Source: Deltaproteobacteria bacterium
GTDB lineage: Bacteria > Myxococcota > B64-G9
Length of the DNA: 64,000 nt
Assembly (NCBI GenBank): GCA_019314375.1
Contig: JAFCZJ010000004.1
Span: 1-64,000 of the forward strand
Direction: 5' to 3'
The position numbers and the translations under genes were made by a program. A model generated the notes under the pieces. It did no database searches. It was not told the DNA's origin and worked only from the letters and a program-made list of their open reading frames with translations. Below are positions 54,164 to 63,300 of the stretch, piece by piece. Each line of letters starts with the position of its first letter. Position 1 is the first letter of the stretch.

Positions 54164-54829
54164 ATGATGGTGGCGACGATTTCCGAGTTGATGGCGGAGC
54201 TGAAGCGGCAGAAGGTGGCACCCGAGCGGCTGCGCGATTTGCGTCCCGCTGTGGAGGTGGAGCTGGAGCAATCCGCGGCGTATGTGTCGAGTGGGCTTGC
54301 GGACCTGGATCGAATCAGCGGTGGTGGTTGGCCTGTTGGGGCTTTGAGTGAGCTGGTTGTGTCGACTGGCGGTGGCGCTGCATTGCTGCACGCCGCTTTG
54401 CGTGCAGCCGCTGCACGGGGGGAGTCCATCGTTTTGATCGATCCCTTTCAGGGCCTGGATCCCTTGGCCGCGACGGCTGCTGGTGTGTCGCTCGATCGCT
54501 TGCTTTGGGTACGCCCGGCAGGGACGAAAAGCGCGGCCCGAGCGGTTGAATTGCTGCTTAGGGCGGGTGGTTTCTCTTTGGTGGTGCTGGATTTGCAGCA
54601 CTTGTGGAAGCCGCCGCGGCGTCGTGCGCGTGACTTGAGCACTTCGGTTTGGTTGCGTTTGGGGCGGCGGGCCCGCGAGAGCAAAACCGTGGTGCTGGTG
54701 TTCGTTTCCTCGCCGCAGGTCACGGCACCGGTTCTGTCCATTCAGATCGATTACGCGCTTCGCTGGTCGGGAGCGATACCCCGGCTGAAGCTGCGTTTTG
54801 TCTTGCGCCGAGGTGGCCGGCGTGACTGA
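54164..54829 (+). CDS. imuA: ImuA-type RecA-like protein of the SOS mutasome
   Basis: About 221 residues. In species without UmuDC, ImuA helps ImuB and DnaE2 carry out error-prone synthesis. The sequence has the RecA-like entry LADLDRISGGGWPVGALSEL and further conserved strands (SIVLIDPFQGLDPLA, LVVLDLQHLW), but the classical Walker A lysine is missing (VSTGGGAALL), as is usual for the family. ATG 54164 or the next ATG is the start (GGGTGG upstream). The stop overlaps imuB by eight bases. Confidence 0.85.
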   Translation: MMVATISELMAELKRQKVAPERLRDLRPAVEVELEQSAAYVSSGLADLDRISGGGWPVGALSELVVSTGGGAALLHAALRAAAARGESIVLIDPFQGLDPLAATAAGVSLDRLLWVRPAGTKSAARAVELLLRAGGFSLVVLDLQHLWKPPRRRARDLSTSVWLRLGRRARESKTVVLVFVSSPQVTAPVLSIQIDYALRWSGAIPRLKLRFVLRRGGRRD

Positions 54830-56126
54830 GCGTTTGGTCTGTTTGCGTGTGCCGGATTTGGCCTTGGCGGCGCTGCCTTCCACCCAGACCGCCATTGAGA
54901 ATCTGGGGAGACGTTTTTCTCCCCGGGTGCGCATCTTGGCCGGTGGAGAGCTCTGTTTGGCTTTGGCTCCAAATCAAGGCAGACCCGAGCAGGTTTTGCA
55001 TGCCGCTGAGCGTGCCGGTTTTTCGCTTTGCTTGGGCGTGGCGCAGGGGCCCACCCTGGCCTGGTTGGCCAGCAAAACGGCCGGCGCTGGAGAGGTGAGG
55101 GAGGTGCCGCTGGGCCGGGAGCGCGGTTTTTTGGCACCCTTATCCCTGGATTTGTTGGAGGGCTCGGGGTGGCTTGATTCGGCGCTGCGGGCGAGCTTGC
55201 GACGTTTCGGTATCGAAGGGCTGGGGCAGTTGGCGGCCTTGCCTGCTCGAGGCCTGGAGCGACGATTGGGGCCGGCGGGCCTGCGCCTGTGGCGTCTGGC
55301 GCGCGGTGAGGACCGGGAAGCTTTCGTGGGTCAGAAGCTGGCGGAGCGCTTGAGTGAGGAATGTGAGGCGGACTGGGCCGTGGACCGCCTGCCCGCGCTG
55401 GAAACCCTGTGGCTCCCTTTGTTGGAGCGCCTGGTTGATCGCCTGGGCTTTCGTGGCTTGAACGCTCAGGCTTTGGATGTCCGCCTGGGTCTGGCGGGTG
55501 GCGGTTTGGACCAGCGACGAATCGCTTTGGCCAACCCCAGCCGGCGGGTGTCCATCTTTCGCGATTTGCTGCGCCGCGAGTTGGAGCGTCGCCCACCCTC
55601 GGCCCCGGTGGAGTCTTTGCGTATCGAGGCCGAGTCGGAACCGGTGCGGGTGCTCCAGGCCGATTTGTTTGCTTCAGGGCCTCCGCCTTCTCGCCGCTTG
55701 GATGAGACCCTGGCTGCCCTGCAGGCATTAAGCGGTGAGCTGCGAGTGGGGCGGGTGAAGCCCTGCGATGGCCATCACCCGGATGCTTTCGAGATCGAGG
55801 GCTTTGCCCATCGATATACCTCGTCCCCGCCCGCGTTCTCTCCTCCATCCGTGGACCCCTCCGTATCTTTGCGGGCGCTGCGTCCACCTCGGCCGGTGCA
55901 GGTTCGTATCGACGATCGGGCTCGGCGACCCTTGCAGCTGCGAGGCGACGGACTGCATGGGCGGGTGCGGCGCGCGGTGGGCCCCTTTCGGCTGGACGCG
56001 GCCTGGTGGACGGCGACTCCGCTCAAGCGTGACTACTACGATGTGGAGCTGGAGGGTGGCGGTTTGTTCCGTCTGTATCGGGAAGGCGGAACGGGGGCCT
56101 GGTTTGTCGATGGAATCCTGGGTTGA
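54822..56126 (+). CDS. imuB: ImuB, catalytically inactive Y-family polymerase homologue
   Basis: About 434 residues from GTG 54822, which overlaps imuA and is preceded by GAGGTGG. The N-terminus RLVCLRVPDLALAALPS is typical. The helix-hairpin-helix (FGIEGLGQLAALPARGLERR) and little-finger regions are present, and the C-terminal part contains the VKPCDGHHPD and DYYDVELEGGGLFRLYREG stretches. As expected for ImuB, the DxD/DE catalytic carboxylates of active Y-family polymerases are absent. It bridges the beta clamp and DnaE2. It is separated from dnaE2 by about 4.2 kb here. Confidence 0.88.
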   Translation: MTERLVCLRVPDLALAALPSTQTAIENLGRRFSPRVRILAGGELCLALAPNQGRPEQVLHAAERAGFSLCLGVAQGPTLAWLASKTAGAGEVREVPLGRERGFLAPLSLDLLEGSGWLDSALRASLRRFGIEGLGQLAALPARGLERRLGPAGLRLWRLARGEDREAFVGQKLAERLSEECEADWAVDRLPALETLWLPLLERLVDRLGFRGLNAQALDVRLGLAGGGLDQRRIALANPSRRVSIFRDLLRRELERRPPSAPVESLRIEAESEPVRVLQADLFASGPPPSRRLDETLAALQALSGELRVGRVKPCDGHHPDAFEIEGFAHRYTSSPPAFSPPSVDPSVSLRALRPPRPVQVRIDDRARRPLQLRGDGLHGRVRRAVGPFRLDAAWWTATPLKRDYYDVELEGGGLFRLYREGGTGAWFVDGILG

Positions 56127-56154
56127 ACGACGCGCCTGAGGTAGTCTTTGCTCC

Positions 56155-57465
56155 ATGTCTCCTTCCGCCGCCATCGATCGTTACTTGAAGCGCCACGCTC
56201 ATGCCATGTCCGAGGCCCACGATTGGCCGGCACCCGCGTCTGATTTGTCCCTGGTTGTGGTCATACCCTGCCTCGCCGAGAGCCAAAGCATCGGGTCGGT
56301 GCTGGACTCTCTGGAGCTTGGCTTTGCGCGCTTTGAGGCGGTGGAAGTCTTGTTGGTGGTCAACCAGCCGGAAGATGCCCCGGCCCATGTGAGCGAAGAC
56401 AACCAGGCCACGATGGCTGCGTTGGCCTCGCGCACAGGCTCCCTGCACCTGCACGTGCTGGATCGGGCCTCGCCTGGAATGGCCTTGGATCCCCAGCAGG
56501 CAGGCGTGGGTCTGGCGCGGCGTCTCGGCATGGATCTGGCTTTGCGCCGCCTGGTGGCCGCCGGCCGCAGCGGGCAGGCCTGCATCGCCTGTTTGGACGC
56601 CGACAGCCCGGTGGCACCTGGTTATCTGGATGAGTTGCTGCGGGTTTTTGCTTCCGAAGACCAGCCCTTGGCCGGGGTTTGTGCCTATCGCCATCCAGTG
56701 GATGATCCGGACCCCGAGTTGGCTCAGGCCATGGTGGCCTACGAGTTGTGGATGCGTTATTTCGAGCAGGGCTTGCGCCTGACCGCTTCGCCTTTTTCAT
56801 ATCCCACCATCGGTTCCTGCATCGTTTGTTCGGCCCATGGCTATGCCCTGGCCGACGGCATGCCGCCACGGCAAGCGGGCGAGGATTTTCATTTTTTCCA
56901 GAAGCTCATCAAGTTGGCCAGCGACGAGCGACCCGTGTTGCGTCTAAGGGCGCAAGTCCACCCTTCGGCGCGACCTTCCTGGCGGGTGCCCCTTTTTGGC
57001 ACGGGACGGGCCTTGCTGCGTTGCCTGGAGGAGGGGCCGGACGCTTATCGCCTGGTGGAACCGCCCGAGGCTTTCTTCGAGATTCAGCCCTTTTTCGCGG
57101 CCCTAAAAGAAGGCTTCGTTGCGCCGGAAATTCTTCGCGCGGCGGCCGGCCCGCGGCTGGCCGCCTTCATGGAGGCCGAGCGAGGTTGGCAGCGTTTGGA
57201 GTCTATTCGGGCCAACCAATCCAGCGCCGAGCGTTTTGCCCGGGCGGCCATGCATTGGTTCGATGGGCTGCGTATCGTGCGTTACGCTCACCATCTGGCT
57301 GATGAGTTGGGCCGTGTGCCGGTCATGGACGCCTTGCAGCGGCTGGCAAAGCAGGCCGGAGGTCCCTTGCTTTCAGGGCTTGAAAGCCTACCGGCCCCGG
57401 TGGGTTTCCCCCCCGAACTGTCCTTGCAGCGTGAAATGTTGGAGTTGCTCAGGTCGCTAGATTGA
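56155..57465 (+). CDS. Family 2 glycosyltransferase-like protein
   Basis: 436 residues, no signal peptide or membrane helix. The N-terminal GT-A fold is recognisable: LSLVVVIPCLAESQSIGSVL, a predicted nucleotide-sugar pocket, and the metal-binding CLDADSPVAPGYL (DxD). Acceptor-side residues GEDFHFFQKL resemble the ED catalytic motif. The C-terminal half is alpha-helical. Substrate unknown. It follows imuB by 28 bases, but no functional link is evident. The tail overlaps the convergent cyclase gene by 17 bases. Confidence 0.75.
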   Translation: MSPSAAIDRYLKRHAHAMSEAHDWPAPASDLSLVVVIPCLAESQSIGSVLDSLELGFARFEAVEVLLVVNQPEDAPAHVSEDNQATMAALASRTGSLHLHVLDRASPGMALDPQQAGVGLARRLGMDLALRRLVAAGRSGQACIACLDADSPVAPGYLDELLRVFASEDQPLAGVCAYRHPVDDPDPELAQAMVAYELWMRYFEQGLRLTASPFSYPTIGSCIVCSAHGYALADGMPPRQAGEDFHFFQKLIKLASDERPVLRLRAQVHPSARPSWRVPLFGTGRALLRCLEEGPDAYRLVEPPEAFFEIQPFFAALKEGFVAPEILRAAAGPRLAAFMEAERGWQRLESIRANQSSAERFARAAMHWFDGLRIVRYAHHLADELGRVPVMDALQRLAKQAGGPLLSGLESLPAPVGFPPELSLQREMLELLRSLD

Positions 57466-58777
57466 CGGGCATGGTGGCACCGCCTTCGAGTTCGGCCATT
57501 CGTTGCAGTTTGTACAGGTGCACCTGTTTTTCTCGTCCCTTTACCTGGTGCATGCCCAGATCTTCCACCCGCAGGCTGTTTGGGGGCGCGGCATCCAGGG
57601 TTTCTTGGCTGAGCAGCACGTCCGTGTTCGCGGAGCGGGTTAGGCCCTCAATGCGTGAGGCCAGGTTGACCACGTCGCCGATGACCGTGTAGTCCTTCCG
57701 GCGTTGGCTGCCGATGGATCCCAAGAGCACGGATCCGGTGTGCAAGCCCACCCCGATGCGGGTGCCCTCGCCGTCGGGGCGCGGGATTTTTCGAGCTTCG
57801 CGGGCCATCTCCAATGCGGCCTTTGCGGCGATCACGGCGTGCATGGGCTGGACCTCGGGTGCCCCAAAGACCGCCAGCAGGCCGTCGCCCATGAATTTGT
57901 TGACCATGCCTCCATGTCGGGCGATGACCTCGCAAACCACGGTGAAATAACTGTTGAGATAAGTCACCACTTCTTCCGGGCTGTGCCCGAAAGCCAAGGG
58001 CGTGAAGTCGCGGATGTCGGCGAAGAGCACCGTGGCCTGGCGGCGTTCACCACCCAGTTGCACGCCGTCTTGGCTCAGGCGCTCCAGGGCTTGAGGAGAG
58101 ACATAAGCGCCGAAGAGATCGCCCAATCGTTCTTGTTCGAGCACGGCTTCGGCTGAGCGGGTGCTCAACTGTCGGCCGATGCTGGCCAGCAGGGCCGCGA
58201 GGCCGCCGGCCAGCAAAAGGTAGATGGCGTGTTGGATGGCAAAGTCCAGGCCCAGGCTGGGGAGCCTGACCAGTTCCGCCGGATCCATGTGGCTTCGGGC
58301 CAAGGCGTAGATGCCCAGATGTTGGGCCGCCGCAAGGCTGCCTGCGTACCAGGCCAGACGCGGGTTCATGCGCAGGCCGGCCGCCATGACCGCCAGAAAG
58401 CTCAGCAGATGCGGCGTGGAGGTCAGGGCGTAGGCACCGCCCATCCAGAACACGTCCATCAGGCTGGCGAATTTGGTTGCGCTGACCTCCAGGGTGACGT
58501 TCAGGCCTCGGATAAAGCGGGGTTGGATGCTTTTTTTGAGCAGGGGCTGGACCAGGGCGATGTGGTAGAGGCCCAAGACCAGCGTGATGCTCAGCAGGCT
58601 TAAGCCCAAGCCCATGTTCAGAGTGAAGGCGATCCAAATTGAAATCATGGCCCCTGCCGCGGCCACAAAGATGGTGTAGCGGGAGATGCGCAGTTCGTGT
58701 GCCGTGTTGAGCGCGTTGAATTCGGCGTGCAGTCGTTCGCGCAAGCTGGCTGGGGCCAGAGTGGTGATTTCAGACAT
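57449..58777 (-). CDS. Class III adenylate cyclase with N-terminal membrane domain
   Basis: About 442 residues. Roughly six transmembrane helices (about 25-190) and a short linker are followed by a class III cyclase domain (about 225-425). Metal-binding aspartates are in FADIRDFT and GDGLLAVFG. The base-specifying pair is Lys (NKFMGDG) and Asp (KDYTVIGD), pointing to ATP as substrate. NLASRIE supplies the transition-state Asn/Arg. It would make cAMP in response to a membrane signal. MSEITT at 58777 is the likely start although no good ribosome site is seen; an upstream ATG (58837) would overlap the antitoxin promoter. Confidence 0.85.
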   Translation of the reverse strand: MSEITTLAPASLRERLHAEFNALNTAHELRISRYTIFVAAAGAMISIWIAFTLNMGLGLSLLSITLVLGLYHIALVQPLLKKSIQPRFIRGLNVTLEVSATKFASLMDVFWMGGAYALTSTPHLLSFLAVMAAGLRMNPRLAWYAGSLAAAQHLGIYALARSHMDPAELVRLPSLGLDFAIQHAIYLLLAGGLAALLASIGRQLSTRSAEAVLEQERLGDLFGAYVSPQALERLSQDGVQLGGERRQATVLFADIRDFTPLAFGHSPEEVVTYLNSYFTVVCEVIARHGGMVNKFMGDGLLAVFGAPEVQPMHAVIAAKAALEMAREARKIPRPDGEGTRIGVGLHTGSVLLGSIGSQRRKDYTVIGDVVNLASRIEGLTRSANTDVLLSQETLDAAPPNSLRVEDLGMHQVKGREKQVHLYKLQRMAELEGGATMPVNLAT

Positions 58778-58824
58778 GTCCGGAGGGGAGCATGGGGGCG
58801 CTTGGCTGTCAAGCTCGCGGTGTC

Positions 58825-58858
58825 TTGAGATGTACAAGTAGATTTGCTATGATGTACA
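58825..58858 (+). promoter_or_regulatory. Promoter and direct-repeat operator candidate of toxin-antitoxin module 1
   Basis: TTGAGA (58825-58830) and TATGAT (58848-58853) are spaced by 17 bases. The 8-mer GATGTACA occurs twice, at 58829-58836 and 58851-58858, exactly 22 bases apart. One copy overlaps the -35 and the other the -10, the arrangement expected for repression by the antitoxin complex. Confidence 0.55.
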
Positions 58859-58879
58859 GGTCGCAAGGGGAGGTGTATC

Positions 58880-59161
58880 ATGGCCGATCGTTGGAGCATC
58901 GCGGAAGCACGCAAGCATTTTGCCGAACTCATCGAGTCGGCGGTCAAGGAACCCCAGGCGGTCTATCGCCGTGATCGCCTGGTGGCCCTGGTGGTGGATC
59001 CTGAGATGCTGAAGGAGTTTGTGGCTTGGAAGGAGGAACGAGCGGGGAGGTCCATCGCCGACGCCTTTGACGAGTTGCGGCAACTCTGCCGCGCGGAGGG
59101 CTATCGACTGCGCGTGCCGGTTCGAAAGAATCGTCCCAATCCCTTCGCGGAGGAGTCATGA
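58880..59161 (+). CDS. Phd/YefM-like antitoxin
   Basis: 93 residues; starts MADRWSIAEARKHFAELIES, the typical Phd/YefM entry (SIAEAR-x-HFAELI...VYRRDRLVALVV). The C-terminal tail (NRPNPFAEES) is the usual toxin-binding part. ATG 58880 has AGGGGAGG upstream. The stop overlaps the toxin start in ATGA, so it is a classic translationally coupled pair. Confidence 0.85.
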   Translation: MADRWSIAEARKHFAELIESAVKEPQAVYRRDRLVALVVDPEMLKEFVAWKEERAGRSIADAFDELRQLCRAEGYRLRVPVRKNRPNPFAEES

Positions 59162-59559
59162 GCCTGCGGGATTTGGTGGACACGAACGTTTTGAGCGAAT
59201 TGGTCAAGCGTCGACCCAACGCCGGGGTGCTTGCTTGGGCGGAGCAGGTGAGGGTGTTGGCTTTGAGTCCGGTGGTGATCGAGGAGATTCATTACGGTTT
59301 GAGTTGGCGGCCCAATCAGCGCATCTCAAAGTGGTTCGAGAATTTTTTGGCGCAGCACTGCCAGATCCTGCCCATCACCCAGCAGATAGCGGAAGAGGCG
59401 GGCCAACTCCGCGGACGATTGAAAGCCAAGGGTCAGTCCCGCAGCCAGGCGGACATGTTGCTGGCGGCCACGGCCCTTGAGCATGGACTGGTGCTGGTCA
59501 GCCGCAACACCAGGGATTTCGGGGGCTGCGGCATTTCTTTGCTGAATCCATTTTCTTAG
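59158..59559 (+). CDS. PIN-domain toxin (VapC-type ribonuclease)
   Basis: 133 residues. PIN fold with the acidic residues in place: LVDTNVLSE near the N-terminus, a central Glu (VVIEEIHYGL), then SQADMLLAATALEHGLVLVS with the Asp and RNTRDF. These bind Mg2+ and cut RNA. It is paired with the Phd-type antitoxin upstream (4-base overlap), so it forms a mixed VapC/Phd module. Confidence 0.85.
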   Translation: MSLRDLVDTNVLSELVKRRPNAGVLAWAEQVRVLALSPVVIEEIHYGLSWRPNQRISKWFENFLAQHCQILPITQQIAEEAGQLRGRLKAKGQSRSQADMLLAATALEHGLVLVSRNTRDFGGCGISLLNPFS

Positions 59560-59598
59560 AAATAATTTTTTTGTTTGTCCATTGGGGGGGGCAGGAGT

Positions 59599-59994
59599 TC
59601 AGGGCGCTGTGAACATGTCCTCTTTGTGAAGTTTCTTGTCGAAGGTGGCCACAAGATTGGCTCCGGCTTGTCGCGCGGATTCGCGAATCATGTAGTCGGC
59701 AAAGTCACCCCGACCGATTTCGTATGCGTGAATGGCGCGCAACACATGGTCTGGGTGTTGAAATGCAAGCTGTCGGGCCGCGGTGAGTTGTTTTAGTGCA
59801 TCGGCGATTTGAGGTCGCGAGAAGTCGTAACAGGCCCGAAGGACCCAGACGAGTTCGCAGACGACAATGTCCGCGACATGGGCTGTTTGGCCTTCGGCGT
59901 CGAGTTTTTTGACCAGGGCCATGGCTTTCTTTGCTTGTGCCGCGTCGTCTCCCACCAGGATGCGAACGAGGACGTTGGTATCGAGTGAGATCAT
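59599..59994 (-). CDS. PIN-domain toxin (VapC-type ribonuclease), second module
   Basis: 131 residues, start MISLDTNVLVRILVGDD with the first catalytic Asp. Then comes VCELVWVLRACYDFSR with the Glu, and RGDFADYMIRESARQAGANL with the later acidic residues. It is a PIN ribonuclease of VapC type, unrelated in detail to the neighbouring module. Its start overlaps the AbrB-type antitoxin in ATGA. The two modules are tail to tail, with stops 40 bases apart. Confidence 0.87.
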   Translation of the reverse strand: MISLDTNVLVRILVGDDAAQAKKAMALVKKLDAEGQTAHVADIVVCELVWVLRACYDFSRPQIADALKQLTAARQLAFQHPDHVLRAIHAYEIGRGDFADYMIRESARQAGANLVATFDKKLHKEDMFTAP

Positions 59995-60230
59995 GTCCCC
60001 GAGGCCGCCCGCTCAATGGCCGCGTCCATGTCCTCGATACTGACGCCTTTGCGCTTGCTTGGGAGTATTCCAAATAGGTCCTTGAGATCCGTGGTTTCGG
60101 GGCGAAGTTCGACCACGCCGTCATCGCGGACAAGAAACGACACCCGGTCTCCCGTATCCAGATCCAGGGCCTTTCGGACCTGCTTGGGAATCGTGACTTG
60201 TCCCTTCGAGGTCATGGTGGAAACCGGCAT
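59991..60230 (-). CDS. AbrB/MazE-type antitoxin (VapB)
   Basis: 79 residues. The N-terminal swapped-hairpin beta-barrel motif is clear: MTSKGQVTIPKQVRKALDLD, DRVSFLVRDDGVVELRP. The tail after DLFGILPSKRKG wraps the PIN toxin. AAGGAG precedes the ATG on the minus strand. A strong promoter with a palindrome lies upstream, suggesting autorepression. Confidence 0.9.
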   Translation of the reverse strand: MPVSTMTSKGQVTIPKQVRKALDLDTGDRVSFLVRDDGVVELRPETTDLKDLFGILPSKRKGVSIEDMDAAIERAASGT

Positions 60231-60255
60231 GCCGACTCCTTACATTATCTGCAAT

Positions 60256-60293
60256 CCTTACTTTATAGTAAGGCATTTTTGTTTTGTTGTCAA
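60256..60293 (-). promoter_or_regulatory. Promoter and palindromic operator of toxin-antitoxin module 2
   Basis: On the minus strand, TTGACA (60288-60293) and TACTAT (60265-60270) are spaced by 17 bases. CCTTACTTTATAGTAAGG (60256-60273) is a perfect palindrome with a 4-base centre covering the -10. A half-like copy CCTTACATTAT lies at 60238-60248. Confidence 0.65.
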
Positions 60294-60333
60294 GGCTCGA
60301 TTTTTTTGTGGCCCTCGTCAGATGCCCTGGATA

Positions 60334-60349
60334 CTGTACGGTTGTTCAG
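60334..60349. promoter_or_regulatory. LexA-like SOS box upstream of dnaE2
   Basis: CTGTACGGTTGTTCAG fits CTG-N10-CAG and matches the imuA site at 54136-54151 except for two central bases. It lies 30 bases before the dnaE2 ATG. Confidence 0.65.
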
Positions 60350-60379
60350 TGGTTTGTTTTGGAGGACATCGGAGAGTCT

Positions 60380-63300
60380 ATGGTGACCTATGTGGAGCTT
60401 CGGGCCAAGAGTGCCTTTAGTTTTTTGCGCGCAGCCAGCGATCCGGAGGCTCTGGCGGCTCGGGCGGCTGAGTTGGAGCTTGGCTGTGTGGCTTTGGCCG
60501 ATGTGGATGGTGTGTACAGCGCGCCGCGTTTTCATTTGGCGACTCGAGCGCAGGGTGTTCGTCCCCTGGTGGGCGCGGACGTCAGCCTGGAAGAAGGCGG
60601 GCGTGTGTTGTTGTTGGTGCGCACTCGGCAGGGCTACCGCAATTTGTGTCGTCTGTTGACCTTGGGTCATGCCGGGCGCTCCAAGGGCTCAAGCGCGGTG
60701 AGCCTGAGCAAGCTTGCCGAGCACGCGCCGGGTTTGCTCTGCCTGAGTGGCGATTGCATTGAGCGTGCCGCCGGTTTCGAGCAGGCTCGGCAGCGGCTTG
60801 ATTTTTTGCAGCGGGCCTTGGGTCGAGGGCATTTGTGGGTGGAACTGCACCGACATCTCAAGCGCGTCGACGGGCCGCGCAATGCCCGACGCATGGCCGT
60901 GGCCCGGGCTTTGGGTTTGGGCCTGGTGGCCAGCAACGACGTGCGCTACGCACGAGCCGCCGACCGGCGCGTGTTGGACGTGTTTTCTTGCCTGCGGGCG
61001 CACCGTCGCATCGATAATGCGGGGCGCCGCCTGGAGGCCAACAGCGAGCGTCACTTGAAGTCGGCGGCCCAGATGCGCGAACTTTTTGCCGATTTGCCCG
61101 AGGCCATCGACAACACTTTGCGGGTGGCCGAGCGCTGTGTTTTCAGCCTGGAGGATTTGGGCTATCGCTTTCCCGACTTCCCGGTGCCCTCGGGCGAGAC
61201 GGTTTCTGGTTACCTGCACAAGTTGGTGCAGGCCGGTGCCCGTTGGCGCTATCGACCCTTGGAGCCACGCCACAAAGCCCAGTTGGCCCGTGAGTTGGCC
61301 CTCATCACCAAGCTTTCCTTGGGGGGCTACTTTTTGGTGGTCTGGGACATCGCCCGCTATTGCCGCGAGCAGGGCATCTTGGCCCAGGGACGGGGCTCGG
61401 CCGCCAACAGCGCCGTGTGCTATGCCCTGGGCATCACGGCCGTGGACCCGGTGGGCATGGGTTTGCTTTTTGAGCGTTTTTTGAGCGAAGAGCGAGGTTC
61501 CTGGCCGGACATCGATTTGGATCTGCCCTCGGGGGCGAAGCGCGAGCAGGTCATCCAATACGTTTACCGTCGCTATGGTCGGCACGGGGCCGCCATGACC
61601 GCCAACGTGATCACCTACCGCAAACGCTCGGCCTTGCGTGAGGTGGGCAAGGTCATGGGGCTGGACCCTGAGCGCTTGGCCCGGGTGACCGCGTTGAGCC
61701 GGGGGCATGGCAAGCCCCTGGAAGAGGCCTGTGTCGAGGTGGGTTTTCCACCCGGCGACAAGCGGGTGGGGCAGTTCCTTGAGTTGGTGGAGGCCTTGCA
61801 GCACTTGCCCCGGCACTTGGGCCAACACAGCGGCGGCATGGTCATCGCCGCTGGGCGTTTGGACGAGGTGGTTCCTTTGGAGCCGGCCAGCATGCCCGGT
61901 CGCACCGTGGTTCAGTGGGACAAGGACGACTGCGCCGAGATGGGTATCATCAAGGTGGATCTTTTGGGTCTGGGTATGCTCAAGGTGCTGGAGGAAGCCG
62001 TGCCTCTGGTGTTGGCCCATGAGGGGGTTAAGATTGATTTGGCCCACCTGCCCGCCGATGATCCCACTGTCTACGCCATGTTGCAGCGGGCCGATACCTT
62101 GGGTGTCTTTCAGGTGGAGAGCCGAGCCCAGATGGCCACCCTGCCACGCATGAAGCCTCGAAAATTTTATGATCTGGTCATCGAGGTGGCCTTGATTCGT
62201 CCCGGCCCCATCGTGGGGAAGATGGTGCATCCCTACTTGAACCGCCGCGCCGGCCGTGAGCCGGTACGCTACGCCCACCCGATGCTGGAGCCCATCTTGT
62301 CCCGCACCCTGGGCGTGCCCTTGTTTCAGGAGCAGATCATGCGAGTGGCCATGACGGCTGCGGGCTTCTCCGCGGGCCAGGCCGAGCAACTGCGTCGGGC
62401 CATGACCCACAAGCGCTCGCCTGAGCGCATGGCGGAGATGGCCGAGTTGTTGAGACGGGGCATGGCTGAACGTGGCATCACGGGGCAGGCCGCCGAGGAA
62501 ATCGTGCATGCCATCGCTTCGTTTGCGCTTTATGGTTTCCCCGAGTCTCATGCCGCAAGCTTCGCGCTCATCGTTTACGCCTCGGCTTATCTCAAGGCTC
62601 ACCATCCGGCGGCTTTCTATTGCGCGTTGCTCAACGCTTGGCCCATGGGTTTTTATCACCCGGCCAGCATCGTCAAGGACGCCCAGCGTCATGGGCAGGC
62701 TTTTCGATCGGTGGATGTATCCCATTCAGGAGTCAAGTGTCGTATTGAGGCCGATGGGGCCTTGCGTTTGGGTTTGCGTTTCGTGACCGGGCTGCGTCGA
62801 GAGGCGGCCGAGGCCGTCGAGCGAGAACAGCCTTTTGCTGACCTGAAGGACTTGCAGGGTCGCTGTTTCTTGCATCGGGACGAGTTGGGGGCTTTGGCGG
62901 AGTTGGGGGCTTTCGCTTCTTTGGGCTTGAAGCGTCGCGAGGCGGCCTGGCAGGTGGCGGCCATGGAGGCCGAGGGCCATGGTTTGCTGGCTCGCTTACC
63001 CAGCGACCGCGCGCGAAGTCCCCTGGTCGAGATGAGCGCGGCGGAACAGACGGCGGCGGATTTTCGCGGGGCCGGTTTAACCACCGGCCCTCACCCGATA
63101 GCCCATTTGCGGGAGGGCTTGCGTCATCTGGGGGCCTTGCCGGCGGCCAGCTTGGCCTTGCGTCGCCATGGCGAGCAGGTGGCCTGCGCCGGTTTGGTCA
63201 TTACCCGGCAGCGGCCGGGCACGGCCCACGGCATGTGTTTTTTGACTCTGGAAGACGAGAGCGGCCTGGCCAACGTGGTCATCACCCCGGATGTCTTCGA

